From Takakia lepidozioides (taxonomy: Eukaryota; Streptophyta; Takakiopsida; Takakiales; Takakiaceae): a DNA stretch of 64,000 nucleotides. Under the pieces are notes generated by a model. It did not search any database and was not told the DNA's origin. It was given only the letters and a program-made list of their open reading frames with translations. This document shows, one piece after another, positions 53,600-64,000 of this stretch (the first letter of the stretch is position 1; each line of letters starts with the position of its first letter). The stretch is taken from positions 54,144,042-54,208,041 of the forward strand of contig CM060734.1 of the NCBI GenBank assembly GCA_030704615.1. The letters are read 5' to 3'. A program made the position numbers and the translations under genes.

Positions 53600-54120
53600 T
53601 TCTCGTCTAAGGTCCAGCTGCTCAGAAACAGCTCCATTCTGGCTGAGGAGAAGCTCGATTCATTGAAAAGGATTCATGAGCAAGAGGGAAGTATCCAGAA
53701 ACAGGTAACAGAGACGAGGAGAGGCTGTGGAATGAATACTTTTCTGACCCAGTCAATGGTATCCGCACCAATGGAGGACGAATAGCTAGCTCCATCGAGA
53801 AACCGGCCTGCAATGGTGGAGCTGCGAACAGAATTGACGTTGATGGTCTGATATACCTGGCCCAATCGCCGTGGCTGGGATACGACGGGTGAAGGAGCTT
53901 CCCAGCGAAGTTTTGAACTCCTCAGCGATGCAAAATGTGTAGGAGGAAACTCCAGATGATCTGTGACCCACTGGCACGGCCAAAGACCCCCTGGGAGCAC
54001 CACCAGTACTTTTACTGCCAGGAAGCGGCAGACTGCCTATATGGCGAAACCATGGAAACCAACCAATGGTGTGGCTATTCTTCCCCGATTCCTTTGAGAT
54101 TGTATGGGCAGCTATAAGGC
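53600..54120 (+). pseudogene. OSB-like fragment, plus strand
   Basis: EEKLDSLKRIHEQEGSIQKQ is followed by RLWNEYFSDPVNGIR, the same motif as in the 15-20 kb array but truncated before WWDNR. It is in the opposite orientation to that array. The remainder to 54120 has broken frames. Confidence 0.45.
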
Positions 54121-54192
54121 ATCTAATCATAATTTTTCACCAAGTTTGAGGATTTTTGGAGGTGATGAGAGATGTCATCAAATTATCACACC

Positions 54193-54514
54193 GGAGGCAT
54201 GCAAGCTGTAGAGTTGTACTGTAGAGCAGACTAGAGACACCATGACTTTGGCCTAATACTATATAGATCTTAATCTGATACATATTCCATACTCACACTG
54301 TGTAGAGAGACCTGAGTGAAGTTGTGGAATAAATGGATGAGTGATTGGAACCTGGTAGATTGCTGAAGCAATCTGATACTTAAATATAAACAGTAAGGTA
54401 ACTTGCTGACATGAAGGCAAGAAGGAATACAAACAGGAAGCACTCCCATGATACACTAGTTGTGGATCATGACTGATTGTTCTGAGCGGGCTGAGTGCTT
54501 AGAGATATCCAACT
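54193..54514 (-). repeat. 320-bp inverted repeat, right copy
   Basis: Reverse-complement partner of 50318-50640. It ends close to the GATGGGTGAGTAAAAACCGC junction at 54549. Confidence 0.82.
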
Positions 54515-54545
54515 CTTCTATCTTGGAGTTCCCACCTCGGATAGC

Positions 54546-54800
54546 GAAGGGATGGGTGAGTAAAAACCGCTCGACAGCAGGTGTAGAGGGGATCCAAACA
54601 CAAGAATGAAAACAACAACTCCCCCACACCAAAAGCAACTGCACAATGTTGCTCCTGCAAGGACACCCCAACCCAAACCGGACTGACTCTTGCCTCCACC
54701 TACGGAAAGGTCTCGGCCTATAGAGAAGGTGGAAAGTCATGCAGAAGAGAAGCTAAAGCAATGCCTATCCCCAACATGCCCTCATCCCAACACTCTTTTT
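54546..54800. repeat. LTR fragments
   Basis: Begins with GATGGGTGAGTAAAAACCGC, shared with 45.12 and 62.99 kb. From 54590 it matches the gypsy LTR at 13480-13720 (for example CCACCTACGGAAAGGTCTCG against CCACCTACAGAAAGGTTTTG) in the same orientation. Confidence 0.55.
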
Positions 54801-55249
54801 TTCCTCTCTTCTTTAACTTTCATGACTATGAGAAGCATCTTGTAGACGCCCCTTAAACCGCCCTACATGAGCTTATGAAACTTGGACTCCAAGGCCCATG
54901 CAAGCCTCCACAGGGCCCGCCAGTGCCTCATTACGTCCACCAGCCATTTCTCAGAATGGAACCACCTCAGGAAACCACGCCATCCACTGAAGGTTAAAAA
55001 ATGGAGCAAATGGAGGTACATATAGGCCCCAACAACAATCCGTCCAAAGGAACTTGTAGGATGGTCTCTCCCATAGTTAAGAATTGCAGTGAAAACCCCA
55101 AAAGATTACCTGCAGGGAGGTAATCCCTTTGTTAAAATACAACAGGGAGGCAATTCTGACTTTTCTACCAGATCAGCTAGCTCAAAACCGTTGTGTTTCC
55201 TAGCCCAGCCTCCCCATCAAGGTCCCACGACACGAGTGAAAAAAGATTT

Positions 55250-55560
55250 ATTTTTTATTTTTTATTTTTTTTCCCACTCTGCCTGTCCATGGCCTTCCGT
55301 GGCCCTCAACGCCACGACTTCTCACGGCCCGCCCTAGGCGCACGCTGCCCACGAGCTGCCCCGTAATACCCCGTGGTATCACAATCACGACCCTTCACAG
55401 TCTCCGGTCACGGCCCGCCATTCCCACGAGCTGGTCACCGTGCCCACCCGTGGTGTTCGCGCCATGACTCCCCACGGCCACGGCCACGGCCACAGTCACG
55501 GTCAACGGGCAATGCCTGGGCTTGTGGTAAGGGAGATGAACCTTAAATGGACACTTCCCT
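55250..55560. repeat. CCACGGCC-rich GC segment
   Basis: Repeats of CACGGCC/GGCCGTGG, ending in GTAAGGGAGATGAACCTTAA (55530). The last motif recurs as reverse complement at 60090-60115 next to another CACGGCC-rich stretch. No gene seen. Confidence 0.4.
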
Positions 55561-58490
55561 TAAATTGACACCTACTTTTGTATCTAAAAGTGGCAGTCCT
55601 TGACCTTGAGACGACAACAAGCAAATGGGGCCCACATTAAGGCCGCGTACAAGAAACTGTCGGATAGTTGATTAGTGGAAACTGTCGGTTAGTCGATGTT
55701 CATTTAAGGTTAATGTTAATTTCATAATTAGCGTATCTTTATGTCTATTTCAAGACAACGTAGATTTATAATTAGATGGCATAGTAACTGTAGACGCATA
55801 TATTGGTACATATTTATTTTCAGATTGTTTTTTATCTTAAGGCAGACAGTTTAGGCATTGTACTGCCAAAGTAGAGCAGTTTGCGAATTATCTGGGAATC
55901 GCTGGTAAAGCACATAGGAATTTAGATTATGTCTGAGACGACCATGGAGGAGCTCTGGCGTCAAAATGACCATGAGGAGCTGCATCGACAGCGAGTTAGG
56001 CTGCCAATTCGGTACCAGTAACGACAACATGCACCTGTTCGAAACAATACATAGCGACTTTTCCAATCCCGGATTGCGATCTCTCTATTCTCCTGCCTTT
56101 CAAGTCCAGTAGGAGCAGGCGGCGAGGAGTCTTGGCAATTGGAGGAAACAATCTGTACAGCGATGAAATATCGCGACAAAGCAAGTGTTGCATCGTTGCG
56201 AAAGACGATTAAATGGAATTCTAATTCATCCAATGGATGAAATCTGGAAATTCGACCTGCAAGCTGGAGGGATGAGAAGACAACCTAGCGCCAACTGGTC
56301 ATCCATTGGATGGATGAAAAACCAGATTTATCATTAACACCAAGGTTTTCCATCCATGGTTATTATTTTATGGTATTCTATCGTTTTTAAATTATAGATT
56401 CATGTAGGAAATAGTTTAAGACTATCCTTCACTAGTTTAAGAGGCCCCAAAAACACAGTAAAAGAAGAGCAGGCTCCTCTTGTTCTTCAATCTAGTCTCA
56501 TTTCCTTGTTTTGGCTTCTTGCTTGTGTAATTAGTTTTGAGCTTGAAGGAGCTAGTTCCTAAAGAGTTGAGCTTGTGGCTCTCTAGTATTAGAAGCAAGC
56601 ATAGTGAGAGCAGGATAGTCCTAGCTCAAGGCCTTGTGGCCATTTGAGGCAAGAAGTAGAAGAAACGCTCCATGAAGTGGGAGACTTGAGGATGAGTAGG
56701 AGTGCCGGAGGAGGACCAGGCTTGAGTACCATTCTACCGAGCGATTTAGTGCATCCCAAGCACCACTTGTTTCAGAGAGTGACTTACCATACATTCTTGA
56801 CCTTTGAATTCATTCATTTCATTTGTTGTTTAAGCTTTGTCCAAGCAAGGACCTTATAAGCATTGTTTGTTAAAAATCTATAAAAACTAACCCTCTTTCA
56901 AAGAGGATGTGTGTGCATCTCTATGTACATGTGTGAAGAGCACAGGTGTGAAGCCCCAGGAGACAGGGCCTTAGGAATATAACCCAATTACGTCATGGAA
57001 GTGAGGGTAGATGTCCATTATTATGTTTAAGGAGAGGGTGAGCTTGCATGAAGTGGCGAAGCTCTTGTCAAATTTCCCTTCCTAGCTTAGTGGCGACGAC
57101 CATATTGCATGAGACGACGAAGCTATCGCCAAAATTTCCATATTATCAAGTTCATATCTATGATTCATAAGCCCCCTGGCCATAGAGGACCATGGGAGGC
57201 GTTGCTAACTAGCTTATTGGGTTAAGCTATTTTGTAGAGGGCTGCCAAAAAGGCAGAGCCCAACACTTAAGTGCCGGCGCCTTAGGCGTTTTTGGGTTGG
57301 AGGTCAACCAAGGAGGTTGCCTAGAATCGCCATGGAGAGGCGCATCTAACACGGGTGGTGCGGCCTTCCCCCGTGGGGGGAGTTGACCCCTGGAGCAAAG
57401 TACGGGTCGCTGGTACACTGCATGGCAGCACCAGGCGCCATAGCTGGGCCCGCGCAGGTACAACACGAGCGGCAGAGACCAATGAGCCTGCCTATTACCC
57501 GCTGGACCCGCGCCGGCGGCGGGCCAGCCACGCCGCGCCACGTAGCAAGTAGGTTGAAGAGGTGCAGGGAATGGACCCTGGGACCCACTGAATGTTTAAT
57601 CATTGTTTACACACCAGGGTGGCGAGCAGATGAGAAACTGATGGGCGGCAGATTTCATTCATCCTGGCCCGGTGATGGTTTAAGTTGCTAATGCGTTCTT
57701 GAGTGGTTTGGTATAGGAATTTAGGGGCGCTCCCAAGTGGAGAGCGGTTCCCCAATGCTCCCGGCATAAAGGGCGTTCCCAGGGCGTTCCCCTGGTACCT
57801 TGAGGGTGATTTAGTTAGCTCCAGCATCCTATGATGATTCTACGAATTTCATGCATTTGTAGGAATATTTTAATGATTTGTTCTTTATTATTTAGCAGTA
57901 TAATTCGCCTTTATTAAGGGATTTTTATCCGGACCTCCTTAACTTAAATATGCAAGATTTAAGGGCGGTATCGCCCCCTTCCGCCGAGGATATTTGAAGT
58001 CAAGTACCCGGCCACTGGGGGGGCCTTGGGCCAAAGAACGGCCATTGTTTTATTAGATCTCGGGAATTACCTAGAGGTTTGATTTGTTATCATTCACCCG
58101 ATGGACTGACCATTTAGGTTGAATTTTGGATCGCTCTAAGCAGGAGAGACTGACTCGGGAAAGTGGATCTGGTCCCTTCCTAGGAGGTAGGACACTTATC
58201 CACCTCGGGAATTAGGGGGGGGGGCATTGGGCGGAAGATAGATGATCCCGGTCTCCCTGGGCTCAAGATTCGTTTTGTGAAGGGATGTGAAGATTTTATC
58301 CCGGCTATAAGCGTGTTGGGAGTCCAGGCATGTAGGAAGTAGTAATAAACAAAGACTTGGAAGACAATTACGATTAAAGACGTAGAAAACCCATAAACAA
58401 AACGTAGGACTAGGAAACACAAATCGCCCTGTGAAGTGGAGTTATTAAGCTTTGCTTTGCCGGTAGGAAGTTAGACTATTTAGATCCGTC
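55561..58490. other. Repeat-rich stretch without a recognised gene
   Basis: Includes a CATCC/GGATG segment at 56225-56330, an LTR-like purine-rich stretch at 56400-57160, and a GC-rich segment at 57240-57560 with long but low-complexity frames on both strands. I found no transposon ends or protein domains. Confidence 0.3.
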
Positions 58491-58499
58491 CATAGCTGC

Positions 58500-59640
58500 C
58501 ACGGACCCCTGCACTTACCGCAGCCGGGTAGGCGGTTCGTTGAGCCCAACCTACACCGCAACTTGCCACGACCCCCTAGGCTAGTATGTCGTCACCCTGG
58601 CCGCGCGTGACCAGGGCTCGTCAATAGAGAGAAGACTCCGGCCAAAGCCAGCGTAACTAAGAGCCATTTCACCTTTCGGCTACTGCCCCCTTTCGGGGGT
58701 GGGCCCTATATATATATATATATATATATAGACTAAAGAAAGAGTGTCATGAGGGACACCAGGTAGCCGGGGGGGTGGAGGGCCTATGGGCCCCGAGGCG
58801 CATTAGAAGAACCAGACTCGAGTTGACGTTTGTTGGTGATGATAGCTGTGATGGATCGGAGTGCTGTGAGGTGGATTTCCTTTAAGCATTTATGGATGGG
58901 GGGGTGGGGAATTTTGAAGTTATTATGTATATCATTGATGTTGGCGTTGTGGATGCCGCCCCTTGTTCCGGCAGTGACAACGGTGAGTGGGCCTATTGCC
59001 CAACCCTGCCGTCGAATTGCCAGGATGAGGGGGGCATATTTTTGTCGTTTCTCAAGGATGGAGTCACTAGGGTACCTATCGTGGCAAAATGTAAATTCAA
59101 TGAAGTGGACGGTAAATTGTGGGCACGGGGAGGCAGGTGCTGGGGCAGTAGTGGGTAGACCTTGGATAATAAGTATGTCTGGGCAAAGTCTAGCTGGGCA
59201 GGAGCAAGGTGATCGGGTACATGTGCATGGCGGTACAGTGTGGTCTGGTGGTCTTCCCTGGTAAGTACCAGCATTAATGAGCGTGAACCAACGTGTCTCA
59301 GCACGTTTTGAGAAGAGTTTATGCAGGTGCCATAATGCGTGGTTGTGTCGGGTAATATGTAGGCCGTGAATAACCGGGTGTGTGCATCGGCTAAGGAGGT
59401 GAGGCCAAGTATCCCGTTCGTGATGTGTTGTTGAGCACATGGGGCAATATGGTGATGGGTAGAGTCGTGGCCAAAAAATATGTTTACATTGATGACCCAT
59501 GTACTATGCGTATCTGAACTTGAGTGTTTGACGGATTTGCGCATCAGTGGTAGCTTTGGTTTGCCAGAAGTGGTTTGAAAGTTTGTGGTGCAACACTTTG
59601 GATTTGGTCCATTTTTTAATATGGAGGGCAACAACGCTGC
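58500..59640 (-). mobile_element. 5'-truncated LINE with restriction-like endonuclease
   Basis: The minus strand (58784-59500 in one frame, extended upstream by a frame change) encodes the C-terminal part of a non-LTR retrotransposon: a zinc knuckle C-x2-C-x11-H-x4-C (starting CPMC), then RLCPDILIIQG, VHFIEFTFCHDRYPSD, EKRQKYAPLILAI and LTVVTAGTRGGIHN. The PD, E and K-x2-KY spacing fits a PD-(D/E)xK restriction-like endonuclease rather than the AP-type nuclease of L1. The reverse transcriptase is absent, as expected for 5' truncation. The 3' UTR continues to about 58500, with a TA microsatellite and a CCCCCGAAAGGGGG hairpin at 58686-58700. Confidence 0.72.
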
Positions 59641-60080
59641 GTAGCAGCGTGGCGAGCACGAGACTTGGCCATGGCGGCAACCACAGCTAGAAGCAGAGAT
59701 CGTGGCAGAGTAGCGGAGCCGCTAGAGAAATTATGAAATAACACATAGATGCTAAATAATATAGCGGAAGCCTAGATATAAGTCATGACTACAGATTCTA
59801 GCGACGGTAATGGCAAGAGGGCGGAGCTCCGCCCTCACGATGCACGCATCAAGATCCTTCGAATAATGGCTTGTCAGTAACCATAATAGGATGAATGTTG
59901 ATCATTTCTGGGGGGCTATGTGTCAGAAATAGGTGTCTATGAGTCCAAACTTTGGAAAATTATATCAATTTCAAGTTTCAATTATAATTCATGAAACCAC
60001 TTATATCTTGTTTCTTTTTCATTTGCTAATCCATGAAAATTATGTCCATTTTCCTCCACTCATTCTAACCATGAGCACTA
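59641..60080. other. No gene seen
   Basis: Contains a perfect 20-bp palindrome at 59817-59836 (GAGGGCGGAG and its complement). No coding signal. Confidence 0.4.
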
Positions 60081-61300
60081 GGTAAACTGTCCATTTAAGG
60101 TTCATCTCCCTTATCTCGTGGTACCGGCCCCACGACCCATCACGGTCACGACCACGGCCACATCCACAGTGCCCTTACGTTCCCAGGAACTCCCCATGAG
60201 TTCTCATATGTTCCTGGGCGTTCCCATGCATTCCTGAATGTTCCTGAGCTCTCCCCGAGCTGGGGTTTGCTACTGCTCCTGGTGTCGTTGAGCTATGGCT
60301 TCTCCAGAGCCATCAGACCCGTCGCCCTGCACTCTTGAGCTCTCATGGCCCACTAGAAGCGCCCCCAACTTAACAAGCAAGCTATTCGCTGCCCAAAAAG
60401 CTCCTTTTCTTCGTGAAGCTCACAATTTAACGAATCTGAAATCACCCACATTTACAACCTTGTTGTACCTGCAATTCTCATGCATATCCCCTGGCTCTAG
60501 GGCGCCTCACTGCTGCCCTTCCAGCCTCGCTCTTGCCACTCCAAGAGCCCTCACAATACTCTTCATGAGCTTGGAGCTGAAGCTCCCAACAGGCTACGAT
60601 GCATCCCCTCGCAGCTCCACTATTCGGTTGTTCTTCATCTACCCTCAACAACTAGTTTCGGGCAGAAATACCTGGAGCTGATCATATCATCTCCAACCTG
60701 CAACACGCTAGCTTCCTATGTGCAGCCCACATTCCTACAGCCCCTTAACTCGGCCTGCAGCTAAAGAAGACGGCCACCAGTTCGCCCACTCGTGGCCAAC
60801 ATCTCCTCCGCTTCACACTAGAAGCCCAAACTTGGTTGCCATAGCGTTGAGCTATGCAACGCCACCATTCAATACAGGCTGACTGCCTCTCTATCCATTG
60901 CAAACCTGCAGCCTATATGCTTCGAATAGACTAGTGCACGAATCCCTGCATTCTAAGCTGAACTGCTTCTCTCATAAAAACACAAGTGCTATACTGACTC
61001 GAACCTGGCACTCACAGACTCGAGCTGATCTTTCTCGAGTGATAAATAAGAAGAATACAAGCTCACATGTCTCACACAAACTGATGCATGTATAAATCAT
61101 CACTCAAATATAAGTCAAGCCAAGTACACCTCATGCCATGGGGAATCCACACTACGGCGCCATAGCTAGACGCAGTGAGGCTCAACCCGAGAAAGATGAG
61201 TCCACCGCGATCTGCCATGAAGATAACCACGCCAGGTGCCCAAACATACATTGGCCCCTGGATTGACATTTGGGTCAATCCCAAATGTCAATATATCAAA
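60081..61300. repeat. LTR-type sequence
   Basis: Starts with a CACGGCC-rich stretch and GTTCCC/TTCC repeats, and ends with the segment at 61127-61184 (CATGGGGAATCCACACTACG, GCTAGACGCAGTGAGGCT) that recurs inverted at 45124-45205. Probably the LTR of the element whose gag relic follows. The open frame at 60295-60681 has no recognised domain. Confidence 0.4.
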
Positions 61301-61467
61301 ACTAATTATTTCCTAGCTAGTTTCACACTAGTGGTACAATAACTTGACACGTTGTTTGGGTATCCCGGTTGCTTGGGGGGGGGGGAGCTGTCTGCATACA
61401 GGTCTTAGTCCACTCACAAACCAAGTCTTCTATAATCCTGGTGTTGGTACCGCAACCAGCTTTTTCA

Positions 61468-62130
61468 TCATTTACTCCATATTTCCCATGTATTTTTCAT
61501 CGGTTTACTGTTTTTTTTTTGGCTTAACTGTTGTAAACTCCCATACACTTCATCCTCAATTTTGCTTGTCCTGAACCTGTTTCGGAATGCTTTACTAAGG
61601 CCATTCCAGGTCAGGAAATGATTATTAAGAAACCTTGCATACCATTCACTTGCTTTCTTGATAAGTGAACAAAGAAACAGTCTCATCTTGGCATCATCGT
61701 CATTCTCATTGTATACACATGTGCTCAAATTGGCTGATGTGTACATCATGATCCCCTTTCCCTGCATATATTGGAACCCGTATTGGAGGTACCGCCATCT
61801 GTGGCCCTACACCCTGCCCACTGACAGGTGCTGGTCCTCCTGTTGGTGTTGGTCCTTGAGGACCTACTATTGTAGTAGTGGGAACTCCCACCAGGTATTG
61901 GCCCCTAAGCACTCCCTGCTACTGACCCCCCTGTACTTGTAGTATCCCCAGCTCCAGTTGCACTACTTCCCACACTCCCTGTCCCCCCAGAGCTAGATCC
62001 AAGCTGCCCGCCTGATCCCCCTGAGCCGACACCTTTGTTGGCATGTGATCCAAGTGCTCCACTTGATCCAGGTCCAACAGGTTGGGATGTCCTGGTTGTA
62101 GTCTCAACCTCAACTGTTGGGTCTACTTTT
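61468..62130 (-). pseudogene. Ty3/gypsy gag relic
   Basis: Minus-strand reading gives a Gly/Ser/Pro-rich N-terminus (61919-62113, shifted frame), then VPIYAGKGDHDVHISQFEHM, NENDDDAKMRLFLCSLIKKA, SEWYARFLNN and LSKAFRNRFRTSKIED. This is the retrotransposon capsid core. A frame change occurs near 61706-61750. The zinc knuckle and pol are absent. Confidence 0.75.
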
Positions 62131-62159
62131 TCATACTCTTCACTCTGGCAGTAATAATT

Positions 62160-62989
62160 CCAATATATGGTCCCTTACGGACACAGTGAGTGGTTTTAGC
62201 ACACAACCTAACCACTACATCAATACTGGTACAACCACTCAGTCCGTGGTTTAAGCACACAATGTAACCACTACTGCAATAATGCTACAACCACTCAGTA
62301 GGTGGTCTTAGCACACAACCTAACCACTACCTCAATACTGTTAGAACCACTCAGACAGTGGTTTTACCACACATCCTAACCACTATTGCAATACTGGTAG
62401 AACCACTCAATAAGTGATAATATACATTGTTTATTCTTGTTTCATGACTATTCTTGTTATTCAATGCTCACTCACAGAGTTGTTTGTGTAGTCATTGCAT
62501 TCTTCAGCACATCCCTAAAATAGTGCACGTGCTAATTTTCAATATCGCCACGTGTTCAGATCGTGGTCAACATAATCGTGCAACCGGATTTGTCCACGTG
62601 TCCATATAGATACGGACACATGTATGTCCATTGCTAAGTATGATCAACGGAGTTGATGCGTCCACGTCGCATACAGTGGAAGTGGTTGGAATCACTGTGT
62701 TCTGAAGTGGTTAGTTTGCCACTGTGACACGTCAGACGTGATTTGGCTTACCACTGTGACACGTCATAAGTGGTTATTTTACCACTGTGACACATAAGCG
62801 AGTAGCTGGACTCGGAGGCAAGTGATCGTAACCACTGTCTTTAACCACTTTGGACACGTCATGTCTTTAACCACTGTTGAGTCAAGATCCACTGGTTCTA
62901 GACCACTCTGGGGCCAGAGTGGTTGGGTGTCTTTTCCCACTCAAAATGAGTGGTTGCCAGAGTGGTTATTCCGCGTTTTTCCTCTAGTG
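62160..62989. mobile_element. CACTA-type right end with AACCACT repeats
   Basis: The right edge reads GCGTTTTTCCTCTAGTG (reverse complement CACTAGAGGAAAAACGC), a CACTA-type terminus, followed by ATA at 62990. 62180-62415 holds four tandem units of about 62 bp, each with AACCACTCAG, GTGGTTTTAGCACACAACC and AACCACTAC. The same AACCACT/AGTGGTT heptamer continues in looser array to 62975. Dense subterminal motifs of this sort bind CACTA transposases. I did not find the left terminus. Confidence 0.6.
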
Positions 62990-62993
62990 ATAG

Positions 62994-64000
62994 TGAAGGG
63001 ATGGGTGAGTAAAAGCCGCTTGACATTTGGCAACCATACTGGGGAACTGAGTCAAGAACAACCAGATGTGACAGGCATGTGGTGGGATCATGGTGGATGG
63101 AGAATTAAAGAATTTGATGTGAATCAAATTCCCTTTGGAACTGAGTAAGAAAGATTGTCCAAGCAATTCTTTCAGACCTGGTTCTTGGAATTGCCAGAGG
63201 GTTGCAAGGAAAACATTCTTAAGAGAGTGCATGATGCTGATCCAAAGTGGGGTCTGGAGAAAGGAGTGATAAAGATTTATCAAGTGGCCTGTAGAGGGAG
63301 GCAAATTGGTTACCAACACTGGTTTATGTGATAGCATTGCTATCCATTAAACGAGTGGAGTTTGAAAGCTAGGAGAAACGGAAAGTGAATGTTTACACTC
63401 ACATGCATGAAGAACTTGTACTGGTAAAGAATTGGATTCCTAAGGATATCCTATGGATCAAACTTACACCAAGAACAACTTTTCAGACGTGCTTGTCATA
63501 TGGTTATATGGTAACGGAGACTTCTAGTATAGCCAAGGGTGCATTAAAACTTGAAAGACATCCAGGCATATACGAGAGATACTTCAGAAGAGAGTTTTGG
63601 TTATTGCCTCATTGAAGATATGAAAGACATGAGATATGAGTGATGAAAGAAAAGCTAGACTCCACAGATATTCAGCAAAAAGAGAGAGTTATTTGAAAGC
63701 TAATTATCCATACCTTTGGGAGAGAGGAATAGACATAGGGGAATCATCTGGACCTCTCACACCATTAAGACCAGAGACTACATCACCCATACCGGAAGAA
63801 CCAGAGTTGGATGCCACTCCTTCTTATTCTTTACAAGAAAGATTAAGGGATTTGGTACAGGAAGAAGATCAGCCACGAGGGGAGAGATCTGAGGTATATC
63901 CCTGGATTAAAGATTTGACAGAAATCTTGATCAGAGTTGGCATGGGACACCAAAAGCAGGAACTCCTGTTTCTGAATCACAAGACAAAGAAGGAGAGGAA
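62994..64000 (+). pseudogene. Unrecognised decayed coding segment at the edge
   Basis: Protein-like blocks appear in changing plus-strand frames: TGMWWDHGGWRIKEFDVNQI (63070), FFQTWFLELPEGCKENILKR (63160), KWGLEKGVIKIYQVACRGRQ (63250), VLVKNWIPKDILWIKLTPRT (63420), TSSIAKGALKLERHPGIYER (63520), SAKRESYLKANYPYLWERGI (63675) and LTPLRPETTSPIPEEPELDA (63757). Stops between blocks indicate decay. The composition suggests a transposon or viral-type polyprotein but no catalytic motif is visible. It begins in the GATGGGTGAGTAAAAGCCGC repeat. Confidence 0.4.

Noticed and set aside
57227-57691. Overlapping long frames on both strands
   Set aside because: GC-rich sequence lacks stop codons on both strands; neither product shows a domain.

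Overview
The window is nuclear DNA of a land plant. It holds spliced genes with canonical plant GT-AG introns, a plant-type TCP transcription factor, an NDR-family kinase, a CYP71-clan cytochrome P450 and a phytoene desaturase fragment, set among Ty3/gypsy, LINE, CACTA and hAT remains. Decayed PPR and OSB-type (organellar ssDNA-binding) gene pieces, a KP4-like secreted protein of the kind reported from mosses, and a QueC-like gene point to a seed-free plant (bryophyte, lycophyte or fern). The sequence alone does not settle which.

Four genes look intact. A seven-exon gene on the minus strand (1284-2926) encodes a 208-residue QueC-like 7-cyano-7-deazaguanine synthase with its ATP-loop and four zinc cysteines. 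It is divergently paired, 399 bp between start codons, with a four-exon P450 of 533 residues (3326-5497). A 13-exon NDR/LATS-type AGC kinase of 568 residues runs from 22360 to 30736. A class II TCP factor with an R domain and no introns in its coding region lies at 34106-35884, in the same orientation.

The rest is mostly decay. 6.4-7.5 kb is a frameshifted, truncated 5' piece of phytoene desaturase. 7.6-9.7 kb is LINE and unclassified debris. 9.9-14.9 kb is a Ty3/gypsy element on the minus strand whose RNase H segment and one LTR segment are each inverted in place. 14.9-19.8 kb is bounded by CACTA-type termini with a 3-bp target duplication and is filled with OSB-like and PPR pseudogene pieces; it sits inside another copy of the same OSB repeat. 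39.0-41.5 kb carries a KP4-like gene broken by a frameshift, with its promoter inside one arm of a roughly 330-bp inverted repeat.

42.3-50.3 kb holds a 727-bp non-autonomous hAT-like element with a perfect 8-bp target duplication, a hAT transposase relic with BED and DUF659 domains, an unrecognised multi-exon pseudogene, and a minus-strand transposon-type gene set. Around the latter are six copies of a 16-bp palindrome built on ACGGGAG/CTCCCGT. 50.3-54.5 kb is bracketed by 320-bp inverted repeats and contains a 10-bp minisatellite, a processed RPL17 pseudogene and another OSB piece. 55-64 kb is repeat-rich: a 5'-truncated LINE with a restriction-like endonuclease domain, a gypsy gag relic, a CACTA-type end built of AACCACT repeats, and an unrecognised decayed coding segment at the right edge.
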